DNA of 64,000 bases from contig OZ242261.1 in the NCBI GenBank assembly GCA_965207045.1, forward strand, positions 992,001 through 1,056,000. Reading direction: 5' to 3'. Shown in pieces: positions 8,366-17,156 of the stretch; positions within the stretch are counted from its first letter, which is position 1; each line of letters starts with the position of its first letter. The stretch is from G965207045 sp965207045 (GTDB taxonomy: Bacteria; Pseudomonadota; Alphaproteobacteria; Rickettsiales; Anaplasmataceae). A program made the position numbers and the translations under genes. Under the pieces are notes generated by a model. The model was not told where the DNA came from, did no database searches, and saw nothing but the letters and a program-made list of their open reading frames with translations.

Positions 8366-9268
8366 CTATAACTTAAGTTGTGTAGCTTTGTACTCTCTAA
8401 ATGAAATATATATCATACTTACTACTATCATAGTCGCCCCTATGAACGTACTAATTTCTACCATTTCACTAAAAACAAAGTACGCAACCAAATACGATAC
8501 AGGAAAAACAGTAAAATAAAAAGGAGTAACAACGTTCACTTCAGCCCTTCCAATGGCTAAGATATCACAAAGTTCATAAAACACTACCACGATACCAATA
8601 AGACAAAAGAGTATCCAATAATAATTTTCTATTTCAGGAAAATCGTTTTCAGTTACGATTAGAAGTAATCCTGACAATAATATTGAAAACAATCCTACAA
8701 AAAAAAGTGAAATCAATAACTGATTCGATACACTATCTTTACAAGTAATCTTGTTTGTTATCATATCAGAAACTACCCAAAGTAGAACAGCAAAAATAGC
8801 AGATAAGAAGTAGTAATTAAAATTATTTATGCTTGTGCTTGCATCCATACTTGGGCTAATAATTACTCCAGCACCAATGAAACCAACTATAATAGCAAGA
8901 ATATTATGTATACCAACTTTCTCTTTTAGAAAAATAACAGCAGCTGTTGTGCTCAACAGTGGATAAGTTAATTCGATCGCAGCAACCTGAAAAAATGGCA
9001 TATTATCATATGCAATAATAATTGCAACTTGAGCAAGAAAAAGACACAAAGCTTCTAAAATACAAGGCCATAAAATATTACTTTTGATCAATTGAGATCT
9101 TCTTCTTATAATGAGTGGTGAAAGTATAATCATTGCTGCAAAATTATATATCAATGATATCTGTAAAGGAGAAAAATCTTGAGATAAAATTCGATAATGC
9201 ATAGCAAGAAAAACTGAACATAAAACATGAAGCAGCATCCATATTATTCCAGTTATATTCTTTGTCAT
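8366..9268 (-). CDS. EamA/DMT-family transporter, copy 3
   Basis: A 300-residue paralog, intact, starting MTKNITGIIWMLLHVLCSVF. It has ten helices, MPFFQVAAIELTYPL in the first half and AIGRAEVNVVTPFYFT in the second. A short insertion with MDASTSINN near the middle makes it slightly longer than its neighbours. The start is fixed by alignment with the other copies and by the leader upstream. The substrate is unknown. Carrying several copies suggests either dosage or diversified substrate range for nutrients taken from the host. Confidence 0.88.
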   Translation of the reverse strand: MTKNITGIIWMLLHVLCSVFLAMHYRILSQDFSPLQISLIYNFAAMIILSPLIIRRRSQLIKSNILWPCILEALCLFLAQVAIIIAYDNMPFFQVAAIELTYPLLSTTAAVIFLKEKVGIHNILAIIVGFIGAGVIISPSMDASTSINNFNYYFLSAIFAVLLWVVSDMITNKITCKDSVSNQLLISLFFVGLFSILLSGLLLIVTENDFPEIENYYWILFCLIGIVVVFYELCDILAIGRAEVNVVTPFYFTVFPVSYLVAYFVFSEMVEISTFIGATMIVVSMIYISFREYKATQLKL

Positions 9269-9279
9269 GCAATGGGTTT

Positions 9280-9317
9280 ACCATGGCTATGCAAAAATTT
9301 TGTAAACTTACAGTTGT
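9280..9317 (-). promoter_or_regulatory. Degenerate DMT leader before copy 3
   Basis: This stretch aligns with the leaders of copies 2 and 4 but has several substitutions. The AGTTGT arm is kept at 9312-9317, while the opposite arm reads ATGGCT instead of ACAACT. The inverted repeat is therefore damaged here. Confidence 0.4.
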
Positions 9318-9361
9318 GTTTTTTGAAACTCAATCAACTTTGTTGTTAAAATGACCATAGG

Positions 9362-10235
9362 CTATTTAGCTTTATACTCTCTAAATGAAATATATATCAT
9401 GCTTACTATTATCATAGATGCACCTATTACCGTCCTAATTTTTACCATTTCACTAAAAACAAAATACGCAACCAAGGACGCTACAGGAAAAATAGCAAAA
9501 TAAAAGGGAGCAACAATGTTCAATTCGGACTTTACAACAGCTAAGGTTATACACAATCTATGAAATGCTGCTATGACACCAATAATACAGAATAATACCC
9601 AATAATGACTTTTTATTTCAGGAAAACTATTTCCAGTAATAGTAAAAAATGATCCTAATAACAATATTGCAAATAATCCCATAAAAAAAAGCACAAGCAA
9701 CAACTGATTGCAACCACTTTCTTTATTAGTAATAATAGCTGTTATAAGATCAGAAATTGTCCAAAACATAACAGCATTAATAGCAAACAAAGAATAGTAA
9801 TTAAAATCATGTATATTGGGATTAACAATTACTATCGCTCCGATAAAGCCAACTATCAGAGCAAAAATATGATGCACATCTACTCTTTCCCTTAGAAAAA
9901 TAACTGCTGCTGTTGTGGCGGACAATGGATAAATTATATTGATCGCAGCAACTTGAGCAAAAGGCATATTATTGTATGCAATAGTTATTGCAACTTGAGC
10001 AAGAAAAGTAAATAAACCTTTTAGAGCACAGTACCAAATAACACTACTTGTTATTCAATTGGGATCTTCTTTTTACAATAAATGGCAAAATTATAATTAA
10101 TGCTGTTAAATTATATATAAATGATATCTGAAAAGGAGAAAAGTCTTGCGACAAAATCCGAGAATATACAGCAAGAAAAACTGAGCATAAAGCATGAAGT
10201 AGCATCCAGATTATGCCAATTATATTCTTTATCAT
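9362..10235 (-). pseudogene. EamA/DMT-family transporter, copy 4, frameshifted
   Basis: The fourth paralog is split. Codons from the ATG at 10235 (MIKNIIGIIWMLLHALCSVF) run to a TAG at 10044-10046 just after KRRSQL, the place where the intact copies continue with M-K. The second frame reads SSVIWYCALKGLFTFLAQVA and continues through MPFAQVAAINIIYPL to the normal C-terminus near 9362. A single base change in length around 10044-10060 would restore one reading frame of about 290 codons. No other damage is visible, so the break is recent or a sequencing error. The remaining 201-residue fragment lacks the first two or three helices. Confidence 0.85.
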
Positions 10236-10249
10236 ATAACAAGTTTACC

Positions 10250-10285
10250 ACAACTATACAAAATTTTCGTAAGCCTTACAGTTGT
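10250..10285 (-). promoter_or_regulatory. Conserved DMT leader before copy 4
   Basis: ACAACT at 10250-10255 and AGTTGT at 10280-10285 are inverted repeats with the same spacing as at copy 2. They surround an A/T core that includes TATACAAAATTTTCG. It is intact although the gene it serves is frameshifted. Confidence 0.5.
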
Positions 10286-10360
10286 ATTGCTGAAGATTTA
10301 ATCAATTCAAAGTCTATGTTATTCTTCCCTTCATAAAGAGAACTTCTGTTATCTACAAAA

Positions 10361-10984
10361 ATGAAATATTTATTATTGATAATATTATTAATTTTAATTT
10401 CCCTGGGAACATGGCAAATTTTTAGATTACAATACAAAAAAGAGTCTATTGAAAAATTAGAAAAGGAAGTAGTAACGTTACCAGAGACAATTACCTCTAA
10501 AAATCAATATCTAAAAGTTCGTTTCATAACAAAAATAAAAAAAGATCCAATAATATATGCTTATGCAGACAAAAATGGTTATTATGTTCTGGTCATAGGT
10601 AAAATAAAAAATAAAAAAAATGTCTTAATTAACATTGGAACAACATTAGAGAAAAATTTAGTAGAGTTAAATGGTATCAATGAAATAGAAGAACAGGTAG
10701 AAGGAGTAATATTATCAAAAATAAGTAAACCACCAATGATAAAAAATTATGATGAAAAATCAGATTTGTGGTTTGGCATTGACACATATGAAATCTCAAA
10801 AAAAATCGGATTGGAACTTGAAAATTACTTTGTATGGATGGAATCAACAGATATCAAAGGTGTGAAAGATAACGGCCCCTTCAAAATAGCCAACCGTCAT
10901 CTAGAATATATAATAACCTGGTATAGCTTAGCACTTTTTCTCATGTTTTTCATAATCTACCAATATGTATCTACTAAAAAATAG
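10361..10984 (+). CDS. SURF1-family cytochrome oxidase assembly protein
   Basis: SURF1 proteins help insert heme a into cytochrome c oxidase. This one has 207 residues, with one membrane helix at the N-terminus followed by GTWQIFRLQYK, a periplasmic domain, and a second helix preceded by NRHLEYIITWYSLA near residues 181-194, the family's C-terminal signature. It pairs functionally with the CtaA-type heme A synthase at 50.8 kb. The 3' end overlaps the convergent FlhB-like gene by 11 bp. Confidence 0.85.
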   Translation: MKYLLLIILLILISLGTWQIFRLQYKKESIEKLEKEVVTLPETITSKNQYLKVRFITKIKKDPIIYAYADKNGYYVLVIGKIKNKKNVLINIGTTLEKNLVELNGINEIEEQVEGVILSKISKPPMIKNYDEKSDLWFGIDTYEISKKIGLELENYFVWMESTDIKGVKDNGPFKIANRHLEYIITWYSLALFLMFFIIYQYVSTKK

Positions 10985-12029
10985 ATTTATTTCTCATTTT
11001 GTATACATAGCTGATTATCGCAGCTACTGCCTTATAATGCTCTTCCGGAATAAATTTATCAACTTCAGTTGTGTAAAACAGTGCACGTGCCAATAACTTA
11101 TTTTCTACAACTTCAACATTATTCTTCTTTGCTAACTCCTTTATCTTTAATGCCACATGATTAAGGCCCTTTGCAATAACTTTAGGAGCTGGCATACTTT
11201 GTGCAATATACTGTAACACAACAGCAAAGTGCTCCGGATTTGTAATTACAACATCAGCTTTTTGCATAACTTGGTTTATATTCAAATTAGTTATCTCAGT
11301 GCGCATTTTGCGTAATTTTGCTTTAACCTCAGGGTTACCTTCAGTTTGCTTTGCTTCATCCTTAACTTCTTGTTTACTCATTTTCATCTCTTGCATATAT
11401 ATGAACTTTCTATATAAAAGATCCAAAATAGCTATAAAACCCATTATAATAATGACACCTGTCATTATTTTTATTGTTATTCTATGAATAACTGCCAACG
11501 CTTCTGCAAATGAGAGAGTGGGGAAAAGTGTTATCTTTAACACTTCAGACTTTAGAATAATAATCAATAAAATCGAAATGAAAAGAAACTTAAATATACT
11601 GCTAACCAAATCAACAACAGACTTGCTCGAAAAAATCCTTTTCAAACCTTTTGCTGGAGATATTTTGGCCAATTTTGGAGTTATAGGTTCAACAGAAAAA
11701 ATGAAGCCATTTTGAGATAAATTGCTGAGTATAGCAGTAATTACTATCAAGATCATTGGCAGAGCTAAATTGTGAAATATATTTCCCAATAACTCACTAC
11801 AAATATTAATAACATCTGCCCCTATAAATTGATTAGGCAACACTATCAAGTATTTCATGCTCAAGGTTATATTACGTGCAGCAATGGGCAAAATCCACGC
11901 AAATATTATTGTATAAGCAATAATCATTAAAACATTAGTTACTTCACGTGATGATGCAGCCTGTCCTTTTTTACGGCTATCAGTTAGCCTTTTTTGGGTC
12001 GGCTGTTCAGTTTTTTGCTCATCTGACAT
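10974..12029 (-). CDS. FlhB/EscU-family type III export switch protein
   Basis: A 351-residue protein with the full architecture of FlhB/YscU, the membrane switch that sets substrate order in flagellar and injectisome export. It starts EQKTEQPTQKRLTDSRKKGQ, a family signature, has four membrane segments between about residues 30 and 205, then a charged linker (KMSKQEVKDEAKQTEGNPEVK) and the cytoplasmic domain. The autocleavage motif NPTH reads NPEH at 264-267. The Asn-Pro pair that is cut is kept. No other flagellar or type III gene is in the window and close relatives are non-flagellated, so the partner machinery is unknown. It could be a relic or have a new role. Confidence 0.85.
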   Translation of the reverse strand: MSDEQKTEQPTQKRLTDSRKKGQAASSREVTNVLMIIAYTIIFAWILPIAARNITLSMKYLIVLPNQFIGADVINICSELLGNIFHNLALPMILIVITAILSNLSQNGFIFSVEPITPKLAKISPAKGLKRIFSSKSVVDLVSSIFKFLFISILLIIILKSEVLKITLFPTLSFAEALAVIHRITIKIMTGVIIIMGFIAILDLLYRKFIYMQEMKMSKQEVKDEAKQTEGNPEVKAKLRKMRTEITNLNINQVMQKADVVITNPEHFAVVLQYIAQSMPAPKVIAKGLNHVALKIKELAKKNNVEVVENKLLARALFYTTEVDKFIPEEHYKAVAAIISYVYKMRNKSIF

Positions 12030-12136
12030 ATCGCTAACGTCTCTACTCTATGCTTAACAAAAGTACTGATGGCATTTATCTTCACCAACATATCAAAAAG
12101 TTTCTTCTTAAGTGATTAAGTTCACCATTTATAACC

Positions 12137-13392
12137 TCATCGTACAGTCATTTTGATTCCATTGCAATCTTCACATAAAACAGAATCAATTTGCGTTGTA
12201 CTCCTTTCAGCTTCTCGATACTCATTTTTCACAATTGCAACGATCTTAGTCCAAACAGTATCACTTCTTTCTCGATCACTAGAAATTACTGCCTCCTTGA
12301 TCTTACTTAAGTTCTCATCCGCACTTGCCCCAGGGTTAAACTCAATTCCTGTTTCCTCTAATAAAGTGAACACTCTTGCTGGATCTTTATAAAACATATC
12401 TTCAAAAAAAATAACAAAACTCTCGTCAAAAAAATCGAATCTACAGTTCTTCAACCCCCTAAGATCTTCATTACTCATCGCACTTGCTTCTAATGTATTA
12501 GAAGCGTCTCTGACAAATTGCCTAGTTTCTGACTCTTCTTTAGCAGACCATAGAGAAATCTTATGCAGATTTTTGTATAGTATTTTAATTGCTTCTTGAT
12601 CTTTCAAAATATCCAAATTATCAATCCACCTAACGGCAAGATTATAATAATAATCTTTTGACACCCCTACAATTTCCTCACCTGTTAATTGATTTACTAT
12701 AAGTAATGTTGCTTCAAAATCAGTTCCTAATCTTACTCCGATCAATAACTTAAGCATATAAACACTAACAAATTGAGGCTTACTCCCCATTTCATCCAAT
12801 GTTTCTTAAGCCCAGATTTGTCATTATAATGAACAAGTAACTCAATCATCTCTTTTGAACTAAGACTTAACTTAGACATACTATCAGTTGCTTCATAGCA
12901 TTTACTATCTCCTTTCAGGATGGTTCCTTTTGGCAATCCTTTCGGTGTCAATTCAGCCTCCCGTTTTAACCTTTTCTCGAATTGTTCAGTTGTCTCTAAT
13001 TCCTTTTCAAGATCTTCTAAATGCTCTACACGATTTTTAAAATAATCAAATACAGTTTTATCCTTAATTTTTTTAGTTTTTAACCTCTGACCTAAATCAT
13101 CTTTAGAAAGTACTTTTAGCTTTTGAAAAATTTCAAGAGATTTTTTTAGATATAGTTCTCTTCCTTTTATTACTTCTCTTCTTTCTTTAGATGTTTTCTT
13201 ATTTTTCAGCTCTTTTCCTAACTTTGTTTCATAGTCAAAAACTCGATTTATGCCTTTCATAGAAAAAGGAAAAAGCTTCTCTTGACCTAGATTGTCTAAA
13301 CATTTTATTTTAATCTCATCTTTTCTAGGTGAGCATAACTCAGGCAGATCCAACTTAGGCGGATTGTTGTTTCTCGTTTCATTTTTATGCAT
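12137..13392 (-). pseudogene. Hypothetical gene split by a frameshift
   Basis: Two minus-strand frames overlap: one of 216 residues from 13392 to 12742, the other from about 12799 to 12137. The first ends in hydrophobic out-of-frame sequence after SGLKKH. The second has only a TTG start just after a stop. Adding one base in the A-rich AAGAAACA at 12800-12807 joins them as SGLKK-TLDEMGSKPQFVS, a protein of about 417 residues. The N-terminal part is highly charged (Lys/Glu-rich, likely coiled). The C-terminal part is a soluble helical region. I do not recognise the family. It may be an Ehrlichia-specific hypothetical of the kind collected in DUF families. No signal peptide is visible. Confidence 0.65.
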
Positions 13393-13619
13393 TTTTTACT
13401 TTTCTTAAGAATTATCAAAAAAGTATACAATATACACATAACTAACGCAAAAGTTTATATGTACAAATGTTTTTTTATGTGAAAATTCAAAAATTTGTAT
13501 GTATGTAGATTTTTTTCTTCTTGCAAAAGAGAGAAATTATTACTATCTATTCACTATATTTAATTGCATTAACAGTAATTCTATACAGCTAAATTCAATA
13601 ATTAATTTATTACATTAAC

Positions 13620-13647
13620 TTGCACATTCTGATTATTGCTATATATT
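13620..13647 (+). promoter_or_regulatory. Possible promoter of petABC
   Basis: TTGCAC (13620-13625) and TATATT (13642-13647) are 16 bp apart, about 35 bases before the petA start. The match to sigma-70 boxes is reasonable but common in DNA this rich in A and T. Confidence 0.4.
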
Positions 13648-13681
13648 AAGTAAATATGATTTTACTATTTTAGTAGAAGTA

Positions 13682-14209
13682 GTGGGAGTTAACACAAAGA
13701 GAAGAAATTTTATAGTCCTTGCAACCAGTGCAGTTGCAGGTCTAGGTGTTGCAAGTACTATTTTTCCATTGTTAAGTTCAATGAACCCGTCAGCAGAAGT
13801 GCGTGCTCTATCTAATGTGGAAGTAAATGTTGCAAGTATGATAGATGGACAAAGTATTAAAATTATGTGGCAAGGCAAACCTATTTTTATCCGTAAACGC
13901 ACTGACAAAGAAATTGAAGAAGCTAGAGCTGTTGATCTTTCTGTTTTACCAGACCCAGAAACTGACGAACAAAGAACAAAAAAAGGTAAAGAAAAGTGGA
14001 TTGTGATGGTTGGAATTTGCACACACTTAGGATGCGTACCAATTGGTGAAAGTGGTGATTATAAGGGTTGGTTTTGTCCTTGCCATGGTTCACACTATGA
14101 TACAGCAGGTAGAATAAGAAAGGGACCTGCACCAAAAAATTTACTCGTACCAGATTATCAATTTATAAATGATGACGTTATTTTGATAGGTAAAACAGAG
14201 GATGTCTAG
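13682..14209 (+). CDS. petA: Ubiquinol-cytochrome c reductase, Rieske iron-sulfur subunit
   Basis: The Rieske subunit carries electrons from ubiquinol to cytochrome c1 in complex III. It has 175 residues from a GTG start. No in-frame ATG exists upstream. The N-terminus TKRRNF followed by a hydrophobic helix is a twin-arginine type anchor. The cluster ligands are CTHLGC at 113-118 and CPCHGSH at 132-138, providing two Cys and two His plus the disulfide pair. It is first in petA-petB-petC and overlaps petB by 8 bp. Confidence 0.95.
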   Translation: MGVNTKRRNFIVLATSAVAGLGVASTIFPLLSSMNPSAEVRALSNVEVNVASMIDGQSIKIMWQGKPIFIRKRTDKEIEEARAVDLSVLPDPETDEQRTKKGKEKWIVMVGICTHLGCVPIGESGDYKGWFCPCHGSHYDTAGRIRKGPAPKNLLVPDYQFINDDVILIGKTEDV

Positions 14210-15419
14210 TACAAAATATAATAAACAAAAGGGAATAATAGGATGGATAAATTATCGTTTGCCCATTTTTAGTTTTTTTAGAAATGTTGGTGAACATAGA
14301 ACACCAAAAAATTTAAGTTATCTTTGGAATTTCGGATCTTTAGCAGGCTTAATGCTTGTTATACAAATAATAACTGGCATATTTTTAGCAATGCAATACA
14401 CACCTCATATCGAACATGCTTTCAATAGTGTTGAGAGAATCATGCGTGATGTGAATTACGGTTGGTTGCTAAGGTATGCTCATGCTAATGGTGCATCATT
14501 TTTTTTTATTGTTGTGTACCTACATATACTCCGGGGAATGTACTATGGATCGTATAAACATCCACGTGAATTACTTTGGATAATCGGTGTTATTATATTC
14601 ATTACAATGATGGCAACTGCTTTTATGGGATATGTTTTACCTTGGGGACAGATGAGTTTTTGGGGAGCAACTGTTATAACTAATCTATTTTCAGCAATAC
14701 CGTTTATTGGTGAAGATTTAGTAGTTTGGCTTTGGGGTGGATTTTCAGTTAATAATGCAACTCTAAATCGTTTTTTTGCGCTACATTACCTGCTTCCTTT
14801 CGGGATTGTGACATTTGCAATACTGCATATTGTTTCGTTGTATACATTCGGCTCTAATAACCCGACTGGAATTGATGTAAAATCAAAAGAGGATACTATT
14901 CCATTTCATCCATATTACACAATAAAAGATGTAGTCGGTGTTGGTTTCTTGCTGATACCATTTTGCATCTTTGTTTTCTTTCTGCCAAATTACCTAGGTC
15001 ACCCTGATAATTATATAGAAGCTGATCCCTTGATAACACCTACACATATAGTCCCAGAATGGTATTTTTTGCCTTTCTACGCAATTTTGCGTGCAATACC
15101 AAATAAGCTAATGGGTGTTTCGGCAATGTTTGGTGCTATTTTTATCTGGTTCTTCTTGCCATGGTTAGATAAGTGTAAAGTGAGAAGCGGAAATTATAGG
15201 CCAATATTTAAAGTATGTTATTCCTTTTTAGTTTTTGATTTTATGGCTCTTATGTGGCTAGGAGGACAGGAAGCTGTTGAACCATACATAACTTTGAGCC
15301 GTTTAGCTACTCTTTTATACTTCTCTTACTTTATAATTGCTTTACCTTTATTATCTAGACTCGAAAAAACAAAAGATTTGCCAAACTCTATAAGTGACGC
15401 TGTAAGTAATATGAGATGA
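14202..15419 (+). CDS. petB: Cytochrome b of complex III
   Basis: The 405-residue membrane core of the bc1 complex, holding both b hemes and both quinone sites. Visible landmarks are LRYAHANGASFFFIVVYLH, GYVLPWGQMSFWGATVITNL around the Qo site, and PEWYFLPFYAILR near the C-terminal third, which contains the PEWY motif. The length matches full cytochrome b with eight helices. It overlaps petA and petC by a few bases, so the three are translationally coupled. Confidence 0.96.
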   Translation: MSSTKYNKQKGIIGWINYRLPIFSFFRNVGEHRTPKNLSYLWNFGSLAGLMLVIQIITGIFLAMQYTPHIEHAFNSVERIMRDVNYGWLLRYAHANGASFFFIVVYLHILRGMYYGSYKHPRELLWIIGVIIFITMMATAFMGYVLPWGQMSFWGATVITNLFSAIPFIGEDLVVWLWGGFSVNNATLNRFFALHYLLPFGIVTFAILHIVSLYTFGSNNPTGIDVKSKEDTIPFHPYYTIKDVVGVGFLLIPFCIFVFFLPNYLGHPDNYIEADPLITPTHIVPEWYFLPFYAILRAIPNKLMGVSAMFGAIFIWFFLPWLDKCKVRSGNYRPIFKVCYSFLVFDFMALMWLGGQEAVEPYITLSRLATLLYFSYFIIALPLLSRLEKTKDLPNSISDAVSNMR

Positions 15420-16174
15420 TGACAAAATTAACACTATTTTTGCTTTTGATTTCTGTTTTCACTACTGGTTATACAAGCGAAGAATATAAAAAACCACTTA
15501 AGGTCGATTGGTCTTTTGATGGTTTTTTTGGTAAGTTTGATAGACAAGCTATACAACGTGGTTATAAAGTGTATAAAGAGGTATGTGCTTCATGTCACTC
15601 TATGCATAGAATTGCTTTTCGCAATCTAGAAGATATTGGTTTTTCTCAAGATGAGATAAAGGAAATCGCAAAATCTCAAGAAGTTCAAGATGGACCAAAT
15701 GATGAAGGAGATATGTTCCAAAGACCAGCTTTACCTTCAGATTACTTTGTTCCTCCTTTTGCTAATAAGCAAGCATCTATTGCATCTAATGGAGGAGCTT
15801 ATCCACCTGATCTGTCTTTAATTGTTAAAGCTAGAAAAGACGGAGCAAATTATGTTTATTCATTATTGACTGGCTACACTGGCGAATCTGAAGGTATTTT
15901 GCACTACAATCCGTATTTTACAGGTGGTAAGCTAGCAATGGCTCCTCCGCTTTCTGATCAGCAAGTGGAGTATGAAGATGGTACATATCCCAGCATAGAA
16001 AACATGTCTCATGATGTAGTTAATTTCTTACAATGGGCAGCAGAACCAGAAACGGAAAAAAGAAATAGTTTAGGTTTTAAAGTAATATCGTTTCTTGTTA
16101 TAGCTACGATTCTCTCCATTGTAACAAAAAGAAAGATATGGTCACATCTGTATAAAACGAAAGAGCAACAATAA
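15416..16174 (+). CDS. petC: Cytochrome c1
   Basis: The heme c subunit of the bc1 complex, 252 residues. A signal peptide is followed by the heme-binding CASCH at about residues 57-61 and by AMAPPLSD, which includes the likely axial methionine. One C-terminal membrane helix anchors it to the inner membrane. It starts at the ATGATG that overlaps the petB stop. A gene of unknown function follows on the other strand after 323 bp. Confidence 0.95.
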   Translation: MMTKLTLFLLLISVFTTGYTSEEYKKPLKVDWSFDGFFGKFDRQAIQRGYKVYKEVCASCHSMHRIAFRNLEDIGFSQDEIKEIAKSQEVQDGPNDEGDMFQRPALPSDYFVPPFANKQASIASNGGAYPPDLSLIVKARKDGANYVYSLLTGYTGESEGILHYNPYFTGGKLAMAPPLSDQQVEYEDGTYPSIENMSHDVVNFLQWAAEPETEKRNSLGFKVISFLVIATILSIVTKRKIWSHLYKTKEQQ

Positions 16175-16497
16175 AGTTTATTATAGGTTTAATTTTACAC
16201 TATTGTGCTGAAACGCACATTGGCTGCTAAGTGAATTCTTTAAATCTTTACATTGCAACTTGTCCCATACCACACACAAACCTCTGTACAAAAGGTTAAA
16301 GATTAAAGTTCGAACAATAGAAGTAAATACAGAAAGCGCGTTGCTATAAGTCAATAGACTATAATAGATAGATAAAAAAAACTTCAGAAGAAATCATCTA
16401 AGTAGGAAGCTTTATCATCTCTTACACAAATCTTCACTAAGACAAAGAGCAAGCTCCAAGTCTCATTGAAATAAGCCAGCACAGATTCAGTATAATT
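16175..16497. other. Intergenic region between petC and the next gene
   Basis: These 323 bp lie between the 3' ends of two convergent genes. I find no open frame of useful length, no tRNA and no strong hairpin. Confidence 0.5.
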
Positions 16498-17091
16498 TTA
16501 ATTTTTAGCAGGTAAACTATTATTAACAGAATTATTCAATGGACAAAGAGAAAGGAAATTTAAAGGACTGTCATTATTATAAAGCAAAGTATGTATACCT
16601 GTCTCTTTTGAATCTACAATTTCCTTTCGCCGAGATATGCTAAAAATAAAATTACCATGACCATCAGGTAAATTCAGTTCATTCTCGCATTTAGTAAATA
16701 AATCAGAATAATATAATTTAGTATCTCCACAATTACTACCAAAATCAAGATCAACTTTCACTTCCATGACATTTTTTTTCAAAATCTTCTCACACCTTGC
16801 TAAACTCCATAAGACTAACCCAGCAATCCACACCAATCCACAACAGAATGCACAAAACAGTAATATCCACACTGTCTTATTACAGTGAAGACTATCAGCT
16901 ATGTTTGTTTTTTTAAAACAGCACGATAAATAGCTTGAAGATCTACCACTTGACCGTAGACATAGAGCAGCAATAAAAAAGGCTAACAATCCAAAAAGAG
17001 ACACAGTAATCATACACTGAAGAAAACGGCAAGCGCGCCTCTGTGCACGAGTCTCTATTTTTACAGAACATTTAACATTTTCTTCTGCCAT
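16498..17091 (-). CDS. Cysteine-rich membrane protein of unknown function
   Basis: A 197-residue protein that I do not recognise. A short charged N-terminus is followed by two membrane segments, at roughly residues 24-46 and 72-96. Between and around them lie many cysteines, including SCC, CAFCC and several single Cys. After the second helix comes a hydrophilic domain of about 95 residues that starts with KKNVMEVKVDLDF and is probably on the cytoplasmic side. There is no signal peptidase site. It stands alone between petC and icd. Small lineage-specific two-helix proteins like this are common in Ehrlichia and may be inclusion or surface membrane proteins, but no function can be read from it. 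Confidence 0.6.
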   Translation of the reverse strand: MAEENVKCSVKIETRAQRRACRFLQCMITVSLFGLLAFFIAALCLRSSGRSSSYLSCCFKKTNIADSLHCNKTVWILLFCAFCCGLVWIAGLVLWSLARCEKILKKNVMEVKVDLDFGSNCGDTKLYYSDLFTKCENELNLPDGHGNFIFSISRRKEIVDSKETGIHTLLYNNDSPLNFLSLCPLNNSVNNSLPAKN

Positions 17092-17156
17092 ATCTACCTT
17101 AAATAATAATTACCCAATTATGTACTAAACAACATTGCTGTCAACAATTAATCTAA

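Noticed and set aside
13639..14022. Minus-strand frame opposite petA
   Set aside because: The plus-strand Rieske protein is certain and explains the open frame.
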